From Macrobrachium rosenbergii (taxonomy: Eukaryota; Arthropoda; Malacostraca; Decapoda; Palaemonidae), in assembly GCF_040412425.1 (NCBI RefSeq), contig NC_089762.1, forward strand, positions 24,946,891 through 25,010,890: 64,000 nt of DNA. The letters run 5' to 3'. A program made the position numbers and the translations under genes. Numbering within the stretch: the stretch's first letter is position 1; the number at the start of each line of letters is the position of its first letter. The notes beneath the pieces were generated by a model. The model ran no database searches. It was given only the letters and a program-made list of their open reading frames with translations, and was not told the DNA's origin. Below are positions 56,100 to 64,000 of this stretch, piece by piece.

Positions 56100-57250
56100 A
56101 ACAACAGTTCTCATTAGATTACACAGTAATACTAGCCACAACAGAAGACACTGCTAGAATCATTAAACAACTTAAAAACTCGGCAGCCATGGGCATCGAT
56201 AACATTTCAAACATTCATTTAAAACATCTAGGTCCCCATGGCACACAAACACTGACAAACATAGCCAATTATTCATATGCACACTGCATTATACCACACA
56301 TTTGGAAACTGGGGAAAATAATAGCACTTCTAAAACCAAACAAAACACCTACACAAGCAGCTTCATACAGACCTATAACTTTATTCTGCACACCATCAAA
56401 AGTAGTAGAACGCCTCATCTTTACGCAAAAACCACACCAGACATACCACTGTCACCCACTCAACATGGATACAGACCACACCACTCCACAACAACACTAC
56501 TCACCAACCTTACACAAAAATACAAGATGGCATTAACTCCAGACGCCCACCACAAAGAACACTGCTAATCACAATAGACATAAGTAAAGCCTTTGACGCC
56601 ATCTCTAGACCACTTCTCATCAACAAAGTTAACAACACCACACTACACAACAACACCAAACGCTGGCTCGCAAATTACTTAACAGACAGACAAGCATTTG
56701 TACACTACAATGGCGAGTCATCCAAAATCAGAAACTTCCCGAACGGCGTCCCACAAGGCTCCGTCCTAAGTCCAACACTTTTTAACCTATTCATGCATGA
56801 CATACCAACACCACCTAACATATACATCTCCTCATATGCAGACGATCTAACAATCATATCAATACATGCAGACAAAAACGTATGCTCCACACAAGTACAG
56901 ACTTACATAACACAACTTGAAAACTGGCTCACACAAAACAGATTACAGGTAGCACCAACAAAATCCACAAGTACACTACTCACAAGTCACAACAAAGAAC
57001 ATCAGTACAGACCCACAGCAACGCTGAACAACACTACAATTCCACACACACACGAAACAAAAATCCTAGGAGTCACATACAACACTTCAATGTCATTTGC
57101 TCCACATGTCAGTAAAATCATCAAGAAATGCAGACCTAGACTAAATGCACTAAGATCACTAACAGGCACAACATTTGGACAACAAAAGAAATGCTCATCA
57201 CAGTATACAAACAATACATCCGCTCCATAATAAACTACGCCAGCCCAGCC
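56100..57250 (+). pseudogene. Reverse transcriptase domain of the non-LTR element
   Basis: 'AAMGIDNISNIHLKHLG' and 'WKLGKIIALLKPNKTPTQ' then 'SYRPITLFCTPSKVVERLI' form the N-terminal RT blocks. After two frameshifts come 'HGYRPHHST', 'LITIDISKAFDAI' (first catalytic Asp), 'NGVPQGSVLSPTLFNLFM' and 'ISSYADDLTII' (catalytic YADD, about 56832-56843). 'LGVTYNTSMSFAPHV' and 'INYASPAWHPA' follow as the thumb region. The motif set is typical of Jockey/I/CR1-group LINEs. Confidence 0.93.
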
Positions 57251-57369
57251 TGGCATCCTGCCATATCCAACACACAACTAAACAAACTACAAATAATACA
57301 AAACACAGCTCTTAGAATCATCCTTGGTAGTACACAATCCACACCAATAGAACACTTACACGCCGAACC

Positions 57370-57931
57370 AAGATTCTCACCATCAGGCAACACTTAGACA
57401 TGAGAGGCACACAATTCTTGGCATCGGTCATAAACAACACAAACAGCCCATGCTATTACCTTCACGACACACCTCCAACACACAGGCAAATAGCGAATAC
57501 ACCACACAGACAGTATACAAATATCTTGAATTCTATACCACCACCCACAAACATCACAAAAACAAAAAGCACATCCATACTCACCTCACCAGACAAGCAC
57601 TTAATAACCTTCCCAACAACAAAATACTGGCACCCCCCCCCCAACATAAGCAGCACAGAAACACAGCTCTCAAGATTGGAGAGAGTACACCTGACTCGAC
57701 TTCGCTGTGGTCATCACCAATCACTAAACACCTACAAACACCGTGATAGACAACACCCAAACAGACATATGTCCACTCTGCCAAGTTAGTCCCCACACAA
57801 TTACACATCTCTTAGTAGATTGCCCTAACTTGGCAGCCCTTAGACAACAACACAACATCCACACTACCACACAGTTATGGTCGGATCCAGTAAGCGTGGT
57901 GTCCTTGCGCGGTGCAAGCTTCCTTCAATAA
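57370..57931 (+). pseudogene. C-terminal domain of the non-LTR element
   Basis: After frameshifts the sequence continues to 'RLERVHLTRLRCGHHQSLNTY' and then 'CPLCQVSPHTITHLLVDCP', a C-x2-C...H...C zinc-knuckle-like signature followed by LAALR. This C-terminal block is common to Jockey/I-type LINEs. The frame ends at TAA 57929-57931. Confidence 0.85.
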
Positions 57932-57937
57932 GAAAGG

Positions 57938-58055
57938 CAAGCGACTTGGACAATCCTGATAAATAGGCTACAAATGGGATCAATTCAAGGGAAATGGTAG
58001 GGCACTGGTCCTTAAATGGCAGCCTGCAGCCACCCTGAAGGATAAACACCATCCA
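57938..58055 (-). pseudogene. Second DIRS element, RT segment upstream of the insertion
   Basis: The minus-strand frame 'WMVFILQGGCRLPFKDQC' corresponds to the DIRS RT block 'YLRFV.QG..YQFKAL.FGL', which normally lies some 30 residues before YLDD. The missing continuation is at 54109, on the other side of the non-LTR element. This pairing defines the insertion. Confidence 0.7.
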
Positions 58056-60584
58056 GGGATTTGTCCTTTGTCTCTACCCCACTGACTAATGGTGTGACAG
58101 GCAACTCCCAAGCTGCTGCAACAGGAAAAGAAGGCCCCGGGCACCCAGGGCATGCAAAGACTGGGGCAACCAAAACGATTATCTGGCCTATACGGCAAAA
58201 TCTAAGGTGAACTCAATGGAGGGCACTGAGCATCAGGGAGCTGCTCTGGTTGCTTCCCTGATGCCACTGTGCTCATAAATGGCCCCATGACCTATCAAAA
58301 TTATCTCTCCAACTCTGCCTCTTGTGGTTCCACAAACAATCCCTACTGACCCTATAACCACTTCCTCAAATTTTACATTCTCCTCATACACTCCTCCCAA
58401 CCATCTTTTTTAACCACAACATATTTTTCACCCACTTTCTCTTTACATTGTATGCTCATCTAAATTCCTTCTAATCAAACTTATTTGTCTTAAGTACTGT
58501 ATTATGTGGTGTGCAAGATACACTACCTTTAATGATGACTTTGTTTCTGACCAGGTATAAACCTGTTAGGCATCTTCGATGGTCTTCCCACTACTCCAAC
58601 ATCTAGTAAATTTTACCAGGTGTAGTGTTGACCATTCTATGTTGTATGGAAGTGTAACAACACTAATTAACATTCTTTGTTTCGTGTTGCACAACACCGG
58701 GGAAATAACAAAACCTGGACGTAGGTTTAAGAATAAAATGGTCAACTCTTGGTTGCAGTGTCCCTCCTACACTACCTGGCAACAATAATGGTCCTGGATT
58801 ACTTACAAATTTAATGAACATTAGCTGTAAGTCATAATCTCTTATGCTGAGACTGTAATTGAGCCTGATTATTCTGATAAAATCCCCAGTGAGGCCATGT
58901 TTCCTAACAAAGAAGCCCTTCCCAATTAGGAAGCTTCTTTCAGGGCTAAAATTCTTCAAGAAGCAAGTGCCTATTCGTCTTCTGACAGAAAAGCCTGCAA
59001 ATTTCGAGTACCATCCCCACATCACTACATAAAAATGAGGAGGATTTAGGGAAGTCAAGTGAAAATCATAATGCACAAGGACTGAACCAGGTGAAGCAAC
59101 AGGTCCTTGGCCTTTGGAATACTGTTGACAGAGTTGGCCAACTTGAATCAGTCATTCAGTAGAAAAGATTTCTTGCTCCTAAAAATCGACACCATCCACC
59201 TATGGGCAACAAATTCCCTGTGAATACTTAAAGAGGCTCTGTACATGAACTCAAAGCGCCTTGAACAGCAATACTTCCTCTGTAAATACACCTCGAAGGA
59301 TTGAGGATGCACTAGTATGAGAAAAATGTTTTCTGCATGTCCACCAAAACTTCTAATCATTCTTTTTGAAGGTCACTAAAACCATGCCGGAAAAACCAAA
59401 AAGTATGGGGACTGACATTTTAAATTATTCAGTCTCAATGTGTCTAACAATGATCGCCAATCTCCAGTTGCTATTCTCTCTATTACAACCTCCTGTTAAA
59501 GAATGAGACTTCTGCTGAAGAAGACAAAGGAACAGCAATAGGAGATTAAACCAGTGGAGGGTAACCAGAAAAAGGAATCTTAACTCTCCTTCACTGCCTC
59601 CATCATGTAAGGTTCTGCTCCTAAGTCTCTCTAAGCATGCCAGGAGGCTTGCAACTCGCCATCTACCAGAACCTGAGTGCTGTACTTATCTCCAAAAGGT
59701 ATAAAACAAGACTTGTACCAATATATCCTCCATTATTGCCTTAACCTGTGCAGCATAAGCATACAGAAGCATAAGTGTTCTCACTTCTTACAAACCGAGT
59801 TGGTATAAGCATGAGAACATTAGCCCACGGCATCAGAAACGCATTAAAAACTAACACTCTTCCTTGTTAAACTCCTACTGGCACCTCCTCCTCTTCTTCT
59901 TTTAACGTGCTTTTATTCCCATTTTTGTATGGGGTAAGCACGATGCCTTCTTTTGAAGGACTTTTTGATTTGGCTTTGGGGTAGACCTGTGGTCTCGATC
60001 GGCTGCCCTGCCTGACATCGCTTAGACCCCAGTACGTATGTTTCATGTATCATACCCGACCCAACGCCCTTTCTTCCCAGCAGCGAGAAGTTACTGGCAC
60101 CAAAAACCCTTAAAGCTGGCTTCACAAACTCCCTAGGCTGGTGCCAAAAACACATTAAGCTGGTGCCTCAACCTCTCTAAGCTATTGCAGAGAAGAGGCA
60201 ATATACTGAGCAACAGTTCAATAAAAGATAAAAACTTCAACAATCTAAACTGAGACTCCATTCAGCATGTCCAAAGCACTTGTCAGTCTCAAGTTCGTCT
60301 CTTCACAGGAAAGAGAAAAGAAACCCAACCTTCTGCCGAAGACGGTTTAAGCGGCTGTATCCCAAGAAGCGGACTATGTGACTTCATAAAAAATCAGAAG
60401 ACAAGCCCTGGCAGACCTAAAGGGAGCTTTGTGTGCCCGAGTACGAGAAAAGTTACAAATCGTGCTCTAATTGAAAGAAAAAGTTTGGGTTCTCTTTTCC
60501 AAATACTTAAAGGGCACCGAAATACTTGAAGAGAAGCGAGACCTATTCTCTTATGTGGCCTCTTTCCTCAACTAAATGAGTATA
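58056..60584 (-). pseudogene. Probable Gag-side region of the second DIRS element
   Basis: No confident domain. The best open minus frame (59913-60155) is basic and includes 'FVKPALRVFGASNFSLLGRK' and 'QSQIKKSFKRRHRAYPIQKW'. Its DNA contains short repeats of 'aagctggtgcc' type, suggesting an alanine/proline repeat linker. Other frames (59148-59360, 58663-59076) are unassigned. Placement upstream of the RT is the only argument for Gag. Confidence 0.35.
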
Positions 60585-60916
60585 CAGTGGACCCCTGCCT
60601 CTTTGCGGTTCTGGATTTGCAGATTTCTCTGTGGAACATATACAGCATACACATTATTCATGGAAAATTTGCCTATTCGCAGTATCTTTCATAGGGAAAT
60701 ATTCACAAATTACTGTATTTTCATATTTTTGTGACTAAACGCAATTTTTGTGATAAAACTATTAATATATTTAGGTATAAGCATCTTTAGAGGGCTTTTT
60801 GGTGTTTTGAACTATCATAATAGGCAGTTATAAGAGTTTTTAGAGGGGTTTCAAGTATTCACAGATTTCAGCTATTCATGGGGAATAGTGGTAAGCATCC
60901 CCCATGAGAAGAACCC
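60585..60916. mobile_element. Tigger-derived MITE (deletion derivative)
   Basis: About 330 bp. It starts 'cagtggacccc' after TA (60583-60584), then 'gatttctctgtggaacat', 'gaaatattcacaaattactg', 'gtttcaagtattcacagatt', matching in order the two ends of the 1.68 kb Tigger-like element at 43247. The right terminus is degenerate (about 'cccccatgagaagaaccct'). No ORF. Confidence 0.82.
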
Positions 60917-61200
60917 TAAAAGGACTCAGAGGTCTGGTTAAAGAAATCATTTATAAATAAATAAATAAAAATCCCCGATGAATACCGGGAGACGATATCA
61001 TAGTGAAACGCAACACTCCAGCAAACGCTGATCGAACTGAAGAAGACCCTCCAATTCAAATTCTTCCGCCAGAGGGTGACAGGAAGAGACAGCTGGCGAC
61101 AGGAGGCAACAGCAGCCGAGTAGTGGCATTGCATCCATGACTCGATGAAAGAGAGACAGTCTGAAGCAACTCAGATGAGTCCACACAAGTCAGCTAAGTG

Positions 61201-63368
61201 AAAGAAAACAAGGCCACAAAAGAAAATTGGAAATGTTGGGAGGCGGGGGGAAGAGGAGTTGCAACGACTCTCCCGCCTTGTCCGAAAGCAAGTCAACATA
61301 CTTGAGAGCATTCCCATATCACACATCCTTTGAAAGCTATGTAGCCAGAATAATATCTAGCTTGGAAACAACACAAGATACTGTAACCATGGTAGATTTG
61401 GAAAGAGAAACATTAATCGAGGCAGCAGTAAGAGAGTTGCTGATAGCCAAACAAAAAGCATGCAAAGAACGAACAAGTGCATTTTGACGGAGAAAGGGGA
61501 ATGGGCTATCAGACAGGGATTTAGAATGAGCAAAAGATGAGAGATTGGTTAAACAATCGACTGAGTCGACATATCAGAATGAGTAAAACTCGCTACAGAC
61601 ATTTTTAATAAAACTGTCTATACAGTACCTATATAATTAGTCCTATAGGTACTAACAGCCTCATACTAGGTGCCGAAGACGGCAGAAGTCACATACGTAT
61701 CAATGATTAATGTTTACCAAAACAATCTTTCAGCTAACGCATTATACGAGACAATGAGCTTGAAAAATGGAGAGGCAAGTGACAGAGGGCACAGAACCAC
61801 ATCGCACTGAGAACCAACACAGTTCCCTGGCAGTGGACTTCTTCCTCAGAATCCAACTGTTGCAGGGCAGGTCTAGGCTTGGGCTACACATGAGCCAGGG
61901 CACCGACACCTTATCTCTTATGAGAGAACAAGAAAACGATCGCACATTATGGGGGGACCCAGACCGGTTCCCTAACCAATTCAGACAAACCTTGTACTGA
62001 CCAAAATAAGGTTCACATCCTGTTCTAAATTCTCTAATATTTTTTTCCTGAACTGAAAGGGGAGCGGAAGGTGGAGCTAAAGAGGAAGGCTCAGTACTAA
62101 CTAAATCATTAGCAAAGGAAAAGCCTAGACTGAGTATGGATAACTACCAACGAAGGACCTGGAGAAGGGGGAGAAATGAAAGGTTGAGAACCTGACCCAA
62201 CTAACTGCTTTCGCAATCTATCTGCTTCCCTTCTCTTCCTATACTAATGAACTTAAGCATAAAGTCCTCCAAAAAACCCTACTTCCTCACATCTATTCTC
62301 AAGATTACACTTTGACCATTGCAACTGGCATAAACAGTGTGTATCTCCTAATTAATCAACATCCTGGTAACACAGTAATCTTCCCTACAGAACCTGACAT
62401 TCTTAGCCTTGATTCCAGTGAATGCATCCTAGGAAATATAAATGTACAGTACTGTGATAGCAGGAAACAGCCATGGAAAATACCGACAACTGCCTATACA
62501 CAAAGGCGGTAATGAGAATTCTGACAAAAGCAAACACATTCGAAACACACTGGTGGAGAACAAGTGAACTAGACAGTCACCAGGGCAGCCATTTGATATT
62601 TTCTTTGAATGCCGACTCACTTATCAGCGTGGAGATATAAGCTAGCTTTAACAGTAGGTAAGATTCATCCCCAATAATGTACTGTATACTCTTCCTCATA
62701 ATTTTCTCATTCCTAAGTATATACACTTAGATGAATATCCACTCTGAAAACCATATATTACCAACTATGTAACTCTTTTCCAAGAGAATGTCCACAAAAA
62801 GTCTTTTTCCATTCTCATTTGTTCAACTCTCAATGCTCTTCGCCTGAAAGAACTGAACTAGGTGGTGATCGGATGAGAATCGGTGCTTCAACGTGGTATG
62901 GCCATAGGCCATCCCGTTCTCTTCCCAAGATTCACGTGAACATGGTCGATAGTCCATTCCTGGACACACCAACTTGACAAAACTCCTAGTACCTGAATAG
63001 TATTAAAATTAATACTAAAAAAAGACACTGCAACAGTACTCTTCCTAGTTTTTTGTGCAAACACACCTAGGTCAGGTAAAGAAGAATGCAGAGGATGTTT
63101 GTTTTTAGAGTCCATTTTATCCAACAACAAAAAAATGAATTCACTTTTTATGTCAATGCCACAAGTCTATGTTAGGAGCTGGCAAAAAAATAAAAAATAA
63201 AAAGACCTGACTAATGACACAACTCTATCCAAGAGTCTGAGATGAGACTCGGTTCCCAAAGACCACACTGGAAAACATACTCCAAACAAGGAAGAGGAGG
63301 AGTTGAAACACTTTGATTTAATAACTTCCTCCTGACACACGAACAGATAAAAATATTAAAAATCATGT
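61201..63368. other. Intronic sequence, unassigned
   Basis: Contains no convincing exon. Minus frames at 61742-61945 and 62888-63130 and a + frame at 61227-61487 lack recognised motifs. Some may be the remaining 5' part of the second DIRS element. Confidence 0.35.
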
Positions 63369-63672
63369 ATAGGCAGTCCCCGGTTAATGCCAGGCTCGGT
63401 TAATGGCGATCTGGTTTTAAGGCGCTTGTCTAGCAATGAAAATCAGCAATTTTTGGCACCGAAAATCGCCAATTTCTGCTTATCGGCACTGATAATTGGG
63501 TATTGGCGGCGAAACATACCTAACAGAGGAACTGATAAATGAAAATCGGCGCTTAGCCACCAAATTTGCCAAAAAAGACCCGAAAATCGCCGATTTTCAG
63601 TTAGCGGCGATTTTCTGTTATCATCACACCCTCAGAATGGAAACCCCCCCCCATAACTGGGGACTGCCTGTA
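63369..63672. mobile_element. MITE with TIR AGGCAGTCCCCNGTTA, copy B
   Basis: About 304 bp. Starts 'taggcagtccccggttaa' and ends 'taactggggactgcctgta', flanked by TA. The interior carries several 'gaaaatcgcc' repeats and a hairpin near 63585-63620 (aatcgccgattttc / gcggcgatttt). Same family as 42939-43200. Confidence 0.85.
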
Positions 63673-63876
63673 TTGTATCATGTTCTAACAGTGAGCATTA
63701 AAAGTTTTCAAACATACAAAAACCTTTCACATTTAATATAGAAAAATTCCTGAAAATCCTTGGGTTTTATTTATCAAGCAAACTGGTACGCAGTGAAAAA
63801 TAATATGATATACCTTTATGCAAATTTATAATATCAAGGTCAAAGTGTAATTATAAAACTATATATAAGAACTAAC

Positions 63877-64000
63877 CTTGAGTGTGAATCATATCCACAT
63901 TTAATGTCTTATAAATTGCATTCAATATCAAATTTGCATGGTCCTGGAGACCTAAATGTTCTAACATGTCACAAGATGCAACCAACATAGCCACTGGGTT
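63877..64000 (-). CDS. NAD-dependent isocitrate dehydrogenase gamma subunit, internal exon (partial)
   Basis: Minus strand, entering from beyond the right edge at 64000 and ending at 63877 before donor gttagt. It encodes NPVAMLVASCDMLEHLGLQ and 22 more residues, ending VDMIHTQ plus one base. It matches the IDH3 'NP.AM..AS..ML.HL.L...A..I..A' C-terminal helix region. 'NP.A' lies near the NAD-binding and subunit-interface region in IDH3 proteins. The single leftover G joins AT of the exon at 47281 to give the Asp of DLGG. The two exons give 69 residues. The remaining upstream exons lie outside the window. Confidence 0.93.

Larger units (their letters stand above)
54110..57937 (+). mobile_element. 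APE-type non-LTR retrotransposon with 2A motif and PHD finger, decayed
   Basis: Domain order: 2A-like peptide, PHD finger, AP-type endonuclease, reverse transcriptase (YADD), C-terminal zinc-knuckle-like segment. The protein domains run through three frames and are broken by one in-frame stop (54787) and about six frameshifts (near 55400, 56435, 56530, 57190, 57375 and 57745). The last stop codon (57929-57931) lies only a few bases before the apparent 3' end, so the 3' UTR is almost absent. Candidate target duplication: 'tgagcgaacaggtcc' (54095-54109) and 'caagcgacttggaca' (57938-57952), imperfect. The clade (CR1/L2, Jockey/I or other) is unresolved. Confidence 0.9.
51900..61200 (-). mobile_element. 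Second DIRS-type retrotransposon, minus strand, split by later insertions
   Basis: Minus-strand remnants appear in the correct order from high to low coordinates: possible Gag side (58.1-61.2 kb), RT (about 58050-57950, then continuing at 54110-53990), RNase H (53.5-53.2 kb), the linker before the recombinase (53069-52791) and the recombinase region (52.75-52.0 kb). A + strand non-LTR element interrupts the RT and a Tigger-derived MITE interrupts the Gag side. I did not find its terminal repeats, so both outer limits are approximate; a minus ORF up to 63130 could still belong to it. It differs clearly in sequence from the element at 37643. Confidence 0.72.

Overview
The window reads as nuclear DNA of a crustacean, most likely a decapod. 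The grounds are long (AT)n, (GA)n and (CA)n microsatellites, at least five copies of an interspersed repeat that I recall (unverified) as common in decapod genomes, and DIRS-type retrotransposons with inverted terminal repeats. Host genes are split into small exons by introns of several to many kilobases. Nothing looks bacterial: there are no operons and no compact genes.

Host coding sequence is sparse. Two phase-compatible exons on the + strand (24624-24876 and 27258-27430) form the 3' end of a gene I do not recognise; a GC-richer block with a strong splice donor near 21022 could be its 5' leader, but that link is weak. On the minus strand, the last two coding exons of the mitochondrial NAD-dependent isocitrate dehydrogenase gamma subunit lie at 63877-64000 (running off the right edge) and 47196-47281. 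Their frames join exactly across a 16.6 kb intron. The two genes are convergent.

Layout. 1-20.6 kb is gene-free and packed with AT/GA/CA microsatellites, SINE-like copies, two large inverted repeats and some tandem duplications. 20.6-29 kb holds the unknown + strand gene. 29.1-31 kb holds a minus-strand ORF and a Gag-like fragment. 33.6 kb has a tRNA-like SINE. 37.64-45.72 kb is one nearly full-length but decayed DIRS-type element on the + strand, with both inverted terminal repeats, an internal complementary region, and Gag, RT, RNase H and tyrosine recombinase remnants; it carries a 260 bp MITE and a 1.68 kb Tigger/pogo element inside it. 45.7-47.2 kb is the downstream flank of the IDH gene. 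The 47.28-63.88 kb IDH intron contains a TIR element, a 380 bp AT tract and a second, minus-strand DIRS-type element. The reverse transcriptase of that second element was split by a + strand APE-type non-LTR retrotransposon (about 54.11-57.94 kb).

The most interesting single item is that non-LTR element: its N-terminal reading frame encodes a canonical 2A-like ribosome-skipping motif (GDIELNPGP) directly followed by a PHD-type zinc finger, upstream of the endonuclease and RT domains. Its coding strand is strongly A/C-rich. All mobile-element ORFs here are broken by stops or frameshifts, so these are fossils rather than active systems. Domain names rest on motif recognition by eye; no database search was run.
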